Shown here piece after piece: positions 1-7,711 of a DNA stretch of 33,355 bases. The stretch comes from an uncultured Bacteroidales bacterium (GTDB lineage Bacteria > Bacteroidota > Bacteroidia > Bacteroidales > Paludibacteraceae), in the NCBI GenBank assembly GCA_902766045.1, contig CACXCA010000039.1:1-33355 (forward strand), given 5' to 3'. The position numbers and the translations under genes are program-made. The notes under the pieces are model-generated. The model was not told the origin of the DNA. It ran no database searches and worked only from the letters and a program-made list of their open reading frames with translations. Position 1 is the stretch's first letter; each line of letters starts with the position of its first letter.

Positions 1-495
1 GCCGACGGCGAGGGCCACATGGTTGCCAAGGTGGGCACGCCCAGCACCATAGCCCCCGTTCCTGCTGAGGGCATCATCGAGGTGCGCAACGTTGACTTCA
101 ATGGCACATCCAATGAGCTGAAGTGCCTTTTGAAGGGAAATGGCAGCGTCACCTTGCGCCTCGACGACAAAGACGGTGCCGACCTCACCACCGTCAGCAG
201 CACCGCCGATAGTTGGCAGACTCTCCACGCTCCGCTCTCATCTCTCCTCTCTGGTACCCACACCGTCTACTTCATTCTGAAGGGTGACGTGCTGTTCGAC
301 AAGTGGGTGCTCGGCGATGCCTCGCTGACCGGCATCAGCCCATCCACCGTCAGCCCGTCCACCGTCAGCCCGTCCGCCGTCAGCCGATACTACGACCTAC
401 AGGGGCGCCAGCACGGGCGGCCCGTGCCCGGTCTTAACATTGTCCGCATGAGCAACGGCAGCGTCAGAAAGGTCATTAAACATTACGAAAAGTAA
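1..495 (+). CDS. C-terminal part of a secreted carbohydrate-active protein (CBM6 end plus sorting tail), 5' partial
   Basis: The reading frame is open from the first base, so this is the 3' end of a longer gene; the ATG at 19 is internal. Visible residues resemble the second half of a family 6 carbohydrate-binding module: IEVRNVDFNG, a charged LRLDD strand, a DSWQTLHAPL strand and a GTHTVYFILKGD...FDKWVL ending typical of CBM6. A short Ser/Pro/Thr/Val linker follows, with SPSTV repeated in tandem. The tail YYDLQGRQ...GLNIVRMSNGSVRKVI matches the degenerate C-terminal sorting-type domain of many exported Prevotella/Bacteroides glycosidases. CBM6 modules normally sit beside glycoside hydrolase domains such as GH43, so the missing part is probably catalytic, but none of it is visible. 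GC content is clearly higher than in genes after 1.4 kb. Confidence 0.72.
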   Translation, partial: ADGEGHMVAKVGTPSTIAPVPAEGIIEVRNVDFNGTSNELKCLLKGNGSVTLRLDDKDGADLTTVSSTADSWQTLHAPLSSLLSGTHTVYFILKGDVLFDKWVLGDASLTGISPSTVSPSTVSPSAVSRYYDLQGRQHGRPVPGLNIVRMSNGSVRKVIKHYEK

Positions 496-508
496 TTCCA
501 CAAAAAAG

Positions 509-554
509 TAAGATTTTAATTCAATTTGTAAAATTTCTGCCCGAAGGGCACTCA
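509..554 (+). repeat. Structured dispersed repeat, copy 1 (GAA-loop hairpin)
   Basis: The order is GTAAGATTTT, six bases, ATTTGTAAAATTTCT, hairpin GCCC-GAA-GGGC (539-549), then ACTCA. The same architecture recurs at 14679-14723 with a different stem, CGC-GAA-GCG. It lies between the CBM6 gene and the broken gene that follows. The function is unknown. Confidence 0.6.
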
Positions 555-609
555 CAAAACGAAAGATTAAAACAACCGAAACTTGAATATACCTATAAAC
601 AAAATAACA

Positions 610-1377
610 ATGAAAAAGATTTTTACACTTATCGCAGCAGCGCTGACCATCTGCAGTGCACCAGCTGCAGAGGACTTAACCCTCAACGTGTCCGAGACCG
701 TAGCCTTCGGCGACTGGGGCTTCGACAACTCAGCGCCCCCTACTCTCAACCTTAGTAACTGGGCCGCCGGTGGCGGATGGAAGTTTTCCGTTGTCCTGAG
801 TCAAGCCGACTATTGCGGCGTCGACTTCACCATGGAGCCTACTATCGGTGCTCACGTCACATTCACTATCACCTACGAGGGCGGCGAGACGCAGAGTCTC
901 GACATACCCTAGGGAACAACGGCTATTAAAACCGACTTCGCCTTCAGCGGTGGCATCACCCAGATCGGTTTCTCGCATGGCGACTGGGAAGGTGGAGCCG
1001 ATCCTGCTGTCATCACCATCACCAGTGCCGTGGTCAAGGCTCACAGCACGGGCGAGGTGACAGGACTGTCCTTTGCTGACCTTAATCCTGGCGAAGATAC
1101 AAGCCTCAAGGATGATGATAACCAGACCATCACTCTCAACCGCTATTCCACCTATCCCGCCTGGTACTTCGACCCGGCCATCATCAGCGATGATTACGAG
1201 AAAGTAGTCATTACCTTTGCAGAACCCATCCCCGACGAGGGAATCCAGCTCAATGCCGAAAGCGACACCGACGACTGGAGCGGCACCCAGGTTGCAGGGC
1301 TCACTAAGGGAGTAGAGACGCACGGCCGTGCGTCTCTACGATGGTACGACACAAAACGAATAATCACACACCATTAA
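610..1377 (+). pseudogene. Secreted carbohydrate-binding-like protein, broken by an in-frame TAG and truncated
   Basis: The frame opens with a signal peptide at ATG 610 (MKKIFTLIAAALTICSAPA) and runs to TAG at 910-912. It then continues in the same frame without another stop to 1377. The residues on both sides of the stop (TQSLDIP / GTTAIKTDFAFSGG) read as one continuous beta-sandwich domain. A single C-to-T change of a CAG Gln codon would explain the TAG. A second beta-rich domain follows (LSFADLNPG...NRYSTYPAWYFDPAI..DYEKVVITF). The end is not a natural C-terminus: after ..QVAGLTKG the frame reads through a perfect palindrome at 1312-1339 and stops among promoter-like AT sequence. Such tandem domains usually precede a glycoside hydrolase domain, which is absent. 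An upstream ATG at 583 lacks a proper signal start. I cannot exclude a sequencing error at 910. Confidence 0.7.
1312..1339. repeat. 28-bp perfect palindrome
   Basis: The arm GTAGAGACGCACGG is followed by its exact reverse complement. It lies inside the last codons of the broken reading frame, about 25 bases before the duplicated promoter block. It resembles REP-like palindromes. It could fold in RNA as a terminator, but no T-tract follows. Confidence 0.8.
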
Positions 1378-1403
1378 TTTATTGCTAAAAAAAATTATAT
1401 TTG
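1364..1403 (+). promoter_or_regulatory. Promoter block, copy 1
   Basis: A 40-bp block starting TCACACACCATTAATTTAT and ending in the Bacteroidota -7 element TATATTTG (1396-1403). It is repeated at 2550-2589 with only two substitutions. The -7 box lies 20 bases before ATG 1424, giving a very short leader. Confidence 0.7.
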
Positions 1404-1423
1404 TACAATCAACAATTGAATAT

Positions 1424-2512
1424 ATGACAAAAAAACTTCTCACCTCGCTTCTTTTATGTGCCAGCAGCGCTCTCAACGCCGCCAACTACCTCACCTTCAC
1501 GGCCGAGGCAGACAATTCTTCGTTCGGCATCATGAATTTTGGAGATAACAATCCATACGTACAATACTCTCTGGACGAAGGGAAAACATGGACAAGGCTC
1601 GAGAGCGGTACGCTCATACCCCTGATCCGCAAAGGTGATAAGGCTTTGCTGAGAGGGTACAACCCTAGTGGATTCTCGAAACATTGGGTACAATATACTC
1701 AATTCGTCATGCCAAAAGGTGTGATAGCCGCCAGCGGTAGCGTCATGAGTCTAGTTGATGGCACAGGCGAAAGTCTGAAGATTCCCGCTCCCTTTTGTTT
1801 CCACTATCTATTCTACGATTGCAAAAGCCTGAATAAGGCACCTGAGTTGCCCGCCACAGAACTGACAGATGTATGTTATTCGGATATGTTCCGCAATTGT
1901 ACCCGTCTGAAACAGATGCCCGAACTACCTGCCTTGATTATGGCAGAGAACTGTTATGCAAGGATGTTCGAGGGATGTTCCAATTTGATTCAAACATGTG
2001 AACTACCTAGCACCACATTGAGTAAAAGTTGCTATGAAGGAATGTTCTGGGATTGTACAAACTTGGTGAAAGCACCTAAACTACCGGCTCTCATAATGGA
2101 AGAAAAATGCTATGCCAGAATGTTCCGGGGGTGCACTAATCTAACCGAAGCACCCATATTACCTGCTCCTCACGTGATGGATTTCTGCTACGAGGAGATG
2201 TTCCAAGATTGCCCTAAAATCTCCAAAATTGAGGTCAATATCTCAGAATGGGGAATATATGTGGGCATAAGAACAATATACGAAGATCATGAAGAAGATG
2301 AGGCGATTTTCACTCAATCTACAGAAAACTGGCTCAAAAACGTTGCCCCTACTGGCACTTTCATCTGTCCGAAAGAGCTACCATCAGAGTTCGGGGAGAA
2401 TGCGATACCCGTTGGTTGGAAGGTGATAAGGGTAAAACAACACACATACGAAGATGTTGGTCCCAACGTAAGAATTGACAAAGGGGGCGTGATTTTCAAT
2501 TATGGGTTTTGA
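1424..2512 (+). CDS. Secreted BspA-like repeat protein with CY..MF..C modules
   Basis: The start is set at ATG 1424, because it opens a clean signal peptide (MTKKLLTSLLLCASSALNA) and follows the -7 box TATATTTG at 1396; an in-frame start at 1382 would lie upstream of that box. The mature protein begins with a beta-rich part (YLTFTAEADNSSFGI...VQYSLDEGKTWTRL). It then carries about five repeats of roughly 25 residues with the pattern C-Y-x2-M-F-x2-C-x2-L-x2-A-P-x-L-P-A. This is common in Bacteroidales surface proteins related to the BspA/leucine-rich-repeat group. The C-terminal segment (WLKNVAPTGTFICPKEL...IPVGWKVI) is the usual cap of these proteins. No T9SS domain or lipobox is visible. Likely an exported, ligand-binding surface protein; partner unknown. 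Confidence 0.75.
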   Translation: MTKKLLTSLLLCASSALNAANYLTFTAEADNSSFGIMNFGDNNPYVQYSLDEGKTWTRLESGTLIPLIRKGDKALLRGYNPSGFSKHWVQYTQFVMPKGVIAASGSVMSLVDGTGESLKIPAPFCFHYLFYDCKSLNKAPELPATELTDVCYSDMFRNCTRLKQMPELPALIMAENCYARMFEGCSNLIQTCELPSTTLSKSCYEGMFWDCTNLVKAPKLPALIMEEKCYARMFRGCTNLTEAPILPAPHVMDFCYEEMFQDCPKISKIEVNISEWGIYVGIRTIYEDHEEDEAIFTQSTENWLKNVAPTGTFICPKELPSEFGENAIPVGWKVIRVKQHTYEDVGPNVRIDKGGVIFNYGF

Positions 2513-2549
2513 AACGTGGCGTGCCACATTCGTTATTGTCATATGATAT

Positions 2550-2589
2550 TCACACACCATTAATTTATCGCAAAAAAAAATTATATTTG
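2550..2589 (+). promoter_or_regulatory. Promoter block, copy 2
   Basis: Second copy of the 40-bp block at 1364-1403 (38 of 40 identical), ending in TATATTTG at 2582-2589. It lies 44 bases before the first of the three paralogs, so it probably drives 2634-4997. Confidence 0.7.
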
Positions 2590-2633
2590 CAATAATTAGA
2601 AGCTTTAACCATCATAGACACAAATATAATGTT

Positions 2634-3416
2634 ATGAATAGAGTATTGTTATTGATAATCGGTTTTATGGTATCTATGAGTGTTGTGGCACAGGATAAAA
2701 AAGTCAATTTTATGGAATATGAGGAGGAGAAGACTCCTGCTCCTTTGACGAGATTGAAGACCTCAATGACTGTTTTTCGTCCCAATAGCGATACAATCTG
2801 TGTGAATTTCAAAAGGAAAAAAGATATATCTGAGTTCTTCACAGGAATTTTCTTCAAACGGGTGAGCGAAAATGTTCTGAAACTTCCATCCACTCGACTC
2901 GAAGATCGTTTCCTGTCATGTGAGGACCTCCCCATTGTAGATTATTCTGTCGAGATGCTTAGTGGCGGACGTGCTTATCTAAAGGAACTTCGATTAGTGG
3001 TGCCTCCCAAGAAAGAGAAAGTTGTTTTAACGACCACCGACGCAAATGGAGAGGTGTTATCGGAAATCGAACTTATACTCTCACCTAAGATGACTTTTTA
3101 CTTGGATATAAACGGTAAAAAGATATTATTAGATGACTTTCTAACCACAAGGCCCTACTTTGAGGAAACGGATGATGTCTCTTTGGTGGCTGTCGCTGAT
3201 AATGGTAAAATGATGGAGGTGGAGAAACACTTGCTATTCGGTCGTCAGACGATGGGATTTGCATTTACAGAAGGACCTTTCCTCTCATTATTTGAGAAAC
3301 AATTATTTCTTAACAGTTCTTCAGTTACATTCGGATTTCGAATTTGCTTTGGAGATGATAAAAATAATTCATGGTATGTATCTATATACCATTTGGATGA
3401 TTTGCTTAATAAGTAG
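2634..3416 (+). CDS. Secreted protein of unknown function, tandem paralog 1 of 3
   Basis: 260 residues. The N-terminus MNRVLLLIIGFMVSMSVVAQ is a standard signal peptide with a likely cut after AQ; there is no lipobox Cys. The core shared with the next two genes runs from about residue 67 to 165: FFTGIFFKRVSENVLKLPS, DRFL.C, YSV, L.ELRLVV, a beta strand pair around TTTDANGEVLSEI, and SPKMTFYLDING. A W-containing tail (NNSWYVS) also matches. The content is mainly beta-strand-like. I do not recognise the family. It is the first gene of a likely three-gene operon (gaps of 24 and about 30 bases) driven by the duplicated promoter block at 2550-2589. An exported, structurally beta-rich protein is as far as the sequence allows. 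Confidence 0.7.
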   Translation: MNRVLLLIIGFMVSMSVVAQDKKVNFMEYEEEKTPAPLTRLKTSMTVFRPNSDTICVNFKRKKDISEFFTGIFFKRVSENVLKLPSTRLEDRFLSCEDLPIVDYSVEMLSGGRAYLKELRLVVPPKKEKVVLTTTDANGEVLSEIELILSPKMTFYLDINGKKILLDDFLTTRPYFEETDDVSLVAVADNGKMMEVEKHLLFGRQTMGFAFTEGPFLSLFEKQLFLNSSSVTFGFRICFGDDKNNSWYVSIYHLDDLLNK

Positions 3417-3440
3417 TTTTTAATTTATAAAACAGTTGAG

Positions 3441-4187
3441 ATGAACAGATTTGTATTATGTATAATCGGTTGGTTAATGTGCTTCGTATCTGTGGCACAA
3501 GATAAATCTGTTAACGAGCCGCAAGGCGAGTCAAATAAAATCATACAGGCGGAATTTAGAAGTGCCCCTAGGAATGGAGATACCATTCATGTGGATATGG
3601 GTTGTCATATATTTGGTAATTTTTTTAAACGTGTGAGTGAGAATGTCATTAAGATACCTTCCACTACTTATCAGGATCGTTTTTTGAGATATGATGGAGG
3701 AGAAATCCTGCATTGTACGATTAAACAGGGCGGAGCGTTCTCGGGATATGTTTGTTTGAAAGACCTTGATTTGCTGGTGAAACCTACGGATAAGAGAGTG
3801 ACACTGACAGTGACTTCTAAAACCAATGAATTACTGGAGGAGATCACAGTTATCATTTCACCTGAGATTTCATTATACATGAAAATTAATAAGGAGTTGG
3901 TAGCAATAGATTCTTCCCTTCCTATACCTACGTTTAAGGAAGACGATGTTGTAGGCATTGTTGCGATTACAGATGAAGGTGAAGTGCTGAAAACGGTGGA
4001 GTGTTATGTAACTAGGCTTGACAGACCTATGTGTGCGAGAGTTGAAAAAACGAATGGAGGCGAATTTGCTATGGATGATAAACGGTCAATTCTTAATCCT
4101 GGACGTGGCATCTATGTAGGGGGTAATTTTGTGGATAAAGATGGTGTTAGTTGGTCTAAATGTGTGTTATGGGAAAATAAGGAATAG
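3441..4187 (+). CDS. Secreted protein of unknown function, tandem paralog 2 of 3
   Basis: 248 residues, with signal peptide MNRFVLCIIGWLMCFVSVAQ. It is clearly homologous to its neighbours: NFFKRVSENVIKIPSTTYQDRFL aligns with the first paralog's FFKRVSENVLKLPS, and KDLDLLVKP, VTSKTNELLEEI and ISPEISLYMKIN align in order. The tail DKDGVSWSK also matches the third paralog. It lacks the short FTG motif before FFKR seen in the other two. The leader sequence is nearly identical in DNA to that of paralog 3, suggesting that 2 and 3 are the more recent pair. It is followed after 30 to 36 bases by paralog 3, with no terminator between them. The function is unknown. Confidence 0.7.
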   Translation: MNRFVLCIIGWLMCFVSVAQDKSVNEPQGESNKIIQAEFRSAPRNGDTIHVDMGCHIFGNFFKRVSENVIKIPSTTYQDRFLRYDGGEILHCTIKQGGAFSGYVCLKDLDLLVKPTDKRVTLTVTSKTNELLEEITVIISPEISLYMKINKELVAIDSSLPIPTFKEDDVVGIVAITDEGEVLKTVECYVTRLDRPMCARVEKTNGGEFAMDDKRSILNPGRGIYVGGNFVDKDGVSWSKCVLWENKE

Positions 4188-4223
4188 AACGATAGATATA
4201 TTTACGCGGTAAATGATATGGCG

Positions 4224-4997
4224 ATGAATAGATTCATATGTTTTATAATCGGTTGTATGCTGTGCTTCGTATCCGTGGCACAAGAGAAGACGGTTGTTTC
4301 TGATACCGTAACAGAAAAATTGGATACTGTACCTAAAAAGGATATATTACGTGTTCACAAAAAAATATCTCGTCTGAGTACTGATAATGATACGGTTCAT
4401 TTGTCTTTTCATAAAGAAATTTACTTGCAAAATTTCTTTACAGGTCTCTTTTTCAAACGCATCCGTGACAATGTACTGAATTTGCCTTCTTCAGACTATA
4501 AAGACCGTTTTTTGAAATGTGAAAACTGTGAGATCTCTCGTTATTCGGTTAAGAAGAAGCTTTCAGGATGTACGTGTTTGTCTGATTTATATTTGGTGGT
4601 AGCACCTGAAGATAGAGAGGTCTCTCTCGTGACAACCGATAAGACAGGAGAACAATTATGTGTGATTGATATTTCTCTTTCACCTGTCGTGACATTCTAC
4701 ATAAAAATCAATGATGAGTTGCTTAAATATCATCCTTCCTTCCGTTTGCCACCTATAAAAGAACAGGATCATGTAAGTTTTGTTGCCACTGCTGCCGATG
4801 GTGAAAGAATAAAAATAGTGCATCATCGAATAGGATTTTTTGGTGATTGCATCCTTCGTGAGTGGGTGGAAAATGAAATAAGTAATAAAGAAAAGCGCCT
4901 ATTGGAAGTTGGACGTGATTGTTTTCATTTCACTATTGAGTATGAGGATAAAAGGGGAATGCGTTGGTCCCAAGATTTATTTTTCAACCCTAAATAG
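4224..4997 (+). CDS. Secreted protein of unknown function, tandem paralog 3 of 3
   Basis: The start is set at ATG 4224 because it aligns with the MNR starts of both paralogs; ATG 4218, two codons upstream, is also possible. The signal peptide is MNRFICFIIGCMLCFVSVAQ. An extra charged stretch of about 25 residues (VTEKLDTVPKKDILRVHKK) precedes the shared core: NFFTGLFFKRIRDNVLNLPS, DRFLKCENCEISRYSVKK, L.DLYLVVAPEDREVSLVTTDKTGE and LSPVVTFYIKIND. The tail YEDKRGMRWSQDLFF matches paralog 2. It is the last gene of the set: 133 bases without a hairpin terminator follow before the metal-locus promoter. No lipobox, membrane segment or enzyme motif is visible. The function is unknown. Confidence 0.7.
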   Translation: MNRFICFIIGCMLCFVSVAQEKTVVSDTVTEKLDTVPKKDILRVHKKISRLSTDNDTVHLSFHKEIYLQNFFTGLFFKRIRDNVLNLPSSDYKDRFLKCENCEISRYSVKKKLSGCTCLSDLYLVVAPEDREVSLVTTDKTGEQLCVIDISLSPVVTFYIKINDELLKYHPSFRLPPIKEQDHVSFVATAADGERIKIVHHRIGFFGDCILREWVENEISNKEKRLLEVGRDCFHFTIEYEDKRGMRWSQDLFFNPK

Positions 4998-5075
4998 TTA
5001 TTATGGTTCTTTCATTTAAAACCATGCAGAAGATGTTAAATGGCAGATAGACGTATGCACATGTAACATTCTTTT

Positions 5076-5090
5076 AATTCCTACGGAATT
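5076..5090. promoter_or_regulatory. Candidate operator, inverted repeat AATTCC-N3-GGAATT
   Basis: A perfect 6-3-6 inverted repeat just upstream of the -33 region of the promoter at 5100-5133. Its position suits binding of a metal-responsive regulator controlling the receptor operon. That role is inferred from position only. Confidence 0.35.
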
Positions 5091-5099
5091 ATCTGTTCG

Positions 5100-5133
5100 T
5101 TTGAATAGATTTAAATAAAAAGCAATATCTTTG
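5100..5133 (+). promoter_or_regulatory. Promoter of the metal-uptake locus
   Basis: TTTG (5100-5103), a 22-base spacer and TATCTTTG (5126-5133) match the Bacteroidota -33/-7 pattern. The -7 box ends 10 bases before ATG 5143, so transcripts would be nearly leaderless. Confidence 0.55.
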
Positions 5134-5142
5134 TATCTTGTA

Positions 5143-5493
5143 ATGGATATGAAGAAAAGACATATTATATCGTGGGTGTTGTTGACGATTTTTTCGTCAA
5201 TGCTGCTCTTTTCGTCTCTTCATGTCCATGACCATTCTTCTACTTCTACGAAAGCAGAGACAGAATGTGCTGATTGTGTGAAACATCAGTGTCATGGTCA
5301 CTTCTCACAATTACCGATGGACACGCACCCGTGTGTGTTGTGTCAATTCCTATTGTTAACATTCTTGGCATCAGCTATTTCTGCTTATATATATAGCTGG
5401 TTCCAAATTCGAAATTTAACTGTTCCATCTCGCCATCGTGCTTATTTATCAGCATATGGCATAATAAGTTTGCGTGCGCCTCCAGCTGTTTGA
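5143..5493 (+). CDS. Small Cys/His-rich membrane protein beside the metal receptor
   Basis: About 116 residues starting at ATG 5143, with ATG 5149 an equally good alternative; any earlier start would lie inside the -7 box. A hydrophobic helix (IISWVLLTIFSSMLLFSS) leads into a potential metal-binding segment HVHDHSS...CADCVKHQCHGH...HPCVLCQ. A second hydrophobic helix follows (LLLTFLASAISAYIYSWF) and a basic tail. The topology suggests that the Cys/His cluster is on the periplasmic side between two membrane segments. Genes like this are often found just upstream of TonB-dependent receptors in Bacteroidota. A role in sensing or handling a soft divalent metal such as Zn or Cu is inferred from the ligand-rich sequence and the neighbours. 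No family name can be given with certainty. Confidence 0.65.
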   Translation: MDMKKRHIISWVLLTIFSSMLLFSSLHVHDHSSTSTKAETECADCVKHQCHGHFSQLPMDTHPCVLCQFLLLTFLASAISAYIYSWFQIRNLTVPSRHRAYLSAYGIISLRAPPAV

Positions 5494-5540
5494 TAACATA
5501 GGGTACAATCTCATTTTTGTTATTTCAAACAGATCATATT

Positions 5541-7646
5541 ATGCTTAAAAGTATTTTAGGTGCCGCTCTCATTGCATCGTCTGCGATGGGAGGGGAGTAT
5601 AGTACTTCTATAGATAGCACTATAGAATTACAAGAGGTGACTGTTAGCATACAGCAAGATGAAACACAGTTGCGTATGTCGCAGCCGACCATACAGGTTT
5701 CGAATGAGTTCCTTCAACAAAACTTTGCGGGAAGTCTTATGCAGACATTAGAGAGTTTGCCGGGTGTCAAGGCTATGTCTGTAGGAAGTGGTGTGTCCAA
5801 ACCTGCCATTCGTGGTCTTGGTTTTAATCGAATGGCTGTGGTGGAGGATGGTGTGAAGCATGAAGGACAGCAATGGGGCGATGACCATGGATTGGAAATC
5901 GACCAGTTTGCTGTGGATCGTGTGGAGGTCATCAAAGGACCTGCAGCGCTACTATATGGCTCAGATGCTATTGGTGGGGTGCTTAACTTATATACCAATG
6001 AAATACCGACCCAACCCATGAGTGGTTCGGTGCAGTTGTTCGGTCGCTCGAACAATGGTCAATTAGGTCTCTCAACAAAGGTGGGTGGCATACAGGGAAA
6101 CTGGTTCTATAAGCTTCATGCAACGTTATTGGATTATGCGGATAGTCATGTGCCTGCCGATAGTATTCAGTATTATTCATATTGGATACATCTCAAAGAC
6201 CAACGATTGCGTAACACGGCTGGATATGAATGTGATGGTAGCGTGACGATAGGTTATACGGGTAACCATCATCGTACCAGTGTGCGCTTCTCCGATAGCT
6301 ATTCGAAGAGTGGTTTTTTCGCCAATGCACATGGGTTGGAGGTGCGTCTGAGTGATATCGATTATGATCACTCCCGTCGTGATATCGATTTGCCACATCA
6401 GTGGGTGAATCATCTCAAGGTGTTGAGTCATACAACCTGGAGCCTGGATTCCACTAATCTGGAGCTGAATGTGAGTTACCAGAATAATCACCGTGAGGAA
6501 CATTCAGAACCGATTAGTCATGGTTATATGCCAAAGCCTAATGGTTCTTTAGAGCGATGCTTCAATAAACATACCTTTTCAGGTTCATTTGCCTTCCGTC
6601 ATGCTTTCAAACATCATGAACTAAGAGCTGGCGCTAGTTGGGAGCATCAACATAATCAACGAGGAGGATGGGGCTTCATCATTCCTGATTTTGTCTATTG
6701 GGACATGGGTGGCTATGTGATGGATCGTTTCACTCTTCGTAAGAACCTGATACTGAATGCGGGCGTCCGATTTGATTATGCACAGACGCATATCTCTAGT
6801 TATAATGATTGGTACAAGACACCTGTCGGCGGTGATTCCATCTATGTGGAACGCTCATCGCCCTTAGACCGCCATTTCCGTAGTTTTATATGGTCGGTAG
6901 GCGTGAATCGTGCCGCTGGACATTGGAACTTCAAAACGAATATCGGAAAGAGCTTCCGTATCCCGATTCCGAAAGAACTGGGTGCGGATGGTATCAATTA
7001 TCATATCTTCCGTTATGAACGAGGCAACTCAACCCTCGACCCTGAAGTCTCGTACCAACTAGATGCAGGCGTGGGATGGTCTAACGATATACTGACCGTT
7101 CAAGTGGATCCGTATGTGAATTACTTCCCGAACTATATCTATTTGAGTCCTACTGCACAATATGTTGAGGGACTGCAATTGTATCTTTATACCCAGACGG
7201 ATGTGATGCGTTGGGGTACGGAGTGGCAACTGACGTGGCATATCACACCAAAGTGGGAGACGTTTGTACAAGGAGAGTATTTGTATGCCCGACAATGCTC
7301 GGGAGAAAAGAAAGGATATACATTGCCTTTCTGTCCCCCATGGTCAACAGATGTCGGTGTCATGTATAAATATAATCTTTTGGGCGATGGCACTGTCAAA
7401 CTCAGTACACATATTGTAGGAAGTCAGAATGAGATTGTACCTCCAGAAAAACCAACAGAGGGGTATTGGACGCTTAATTTTGCAGCGACTAAAATGTTCA
7501 AGATGAAGAAGAACATGCTCAATGTGAAGTTGCGCGTTGATAACCTGCTGAATCGTCGTTATTACGACCATACTAGTTTCTATCGTCTTATAGATGTGCC
7601 AGAACCAGGTCGCAGCATCTCTTTGATGGTAGGGTTAGATTTCTAA
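5541..7646 (+). CDS. TonB-dependent receptor, ZnuD-like (probable zinc/copper uptake)
   Basis: The start is taken at ATG 5541 (MLKSILGAALIASSAMG, a short signal peptide); ATG 5517 would add residues before it. A TonB-box-like stretch (IELQEVTVSI) precedes the plug, with the hallmarks LESLPGVKAMSVG, AIRGLGFNRMAVVEDG, GQQWGDDHGLEIDQF, VDRVEVIKGPAALLYGSDAIGGVLNL. The remainder is a long beta-barrel ending in aromatic LMVGLDF. There is no N-terminal carboxypeptidase-like domain, unlike SusC-type glycan receptors. The loops are rich in His (NHHRTS, HANAHGLE-like, NHREEHSEP, HAFKHHELR, WEHQHNQ), which fits metal capture. It sits between the Cys/His-rich membrane gene and two His-rich DUF4625 lipoproteins with no terminator in between, so one operon is likely. 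Specificity for Zn versus Cu or another metal cannot be told. Confidence 0.88.
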   Translation: MLKSILGAALIASSAMGGEYSTSIDSTIELQEVTVSIQQDETQLRMSQPTIQVSNEFLQQNFAGSLMQTLESLPGVKAMSVGSGVSKPAIRGLGFNRMAVVEDGVKHEGQQWGDDHGLEIDQFAVDRVEVIKGPAALLYGSDAIGGVLNLYTNEIPTQPMSGSVQLFGRSNNGQLGLSTKVGGIQGNWFYKLHATLLDYADSHVPADSIQYYSYWIHLKDQRLRNTAGYECDGSVTIGYTGNHHRTSVRFSDSYSKSGFFANAHGLEVRLSDIDYDHSRRDIDLPHQWVNHLKVLSHTTWSLDSTNLELNVSYQNNHREEHSEPISHGYMPKPNGSLERCFNKHTFSGSFAFRHAFKHHELRAGASWEHQHNQRGGWGFIIPDFVYWDMGGYVMDRFTLRKNLILNAGVRFDYAQTHISSYNDWYKTPVGGDSIYVERSSPLDRHFRSFIWSVGVNRAAGHWNFKTNIGKSFRIPIPKELGADGINYHIFRYERGNSTLDPEVSYQLDAGVGWSNDILTVQVDPYVNYFPNYIYLSPTAQYVEGLQLYLYTQTDVMRWGTEWQLTWHITPKWETFVQGEYLYARQCSGEKKGYTLPFCPPWSTDVGVMYKYNLLGDGTVKLSTHIVGSQNEIVPPEKPTEGYWTLNFAATKMFKMKKNMLNVKLRVDNLLNRRYYDHTSFYRLIDVPEPGRSISLMVGLDF

Positions 7647-7711
7647 TCATAATAAAAAACGGTGAATCATTAGAGACACCTTGATTATTCATTTTTAAAA
7701 GAAAAGTCAAT

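Noticed and set aside
910-912. TAG as a recoded (pyrrolysine or suppressed) codon
   Set aside because: The gene is also truncated at its 3' end, and other genes in the window do not show internal TAG; simple decay is more likely.
730-1323. A 197-codon open frame on the minus strand
   Set aside because: It lies opposite the pseudogene, whose residues clearly form signal peptide and beta-sandwich domains; the minus frame has no recognisable motif and comes from the GC-rich composition.
2634-4997. Tandem paralogs as GldM/PorM C-terminal domain relatives
   Set aside because: The FFKRV..NV..LPS motif vaguely recalls the GldM FRVKRIPDPV strand, but the rest does not line up well enough to claim homology.
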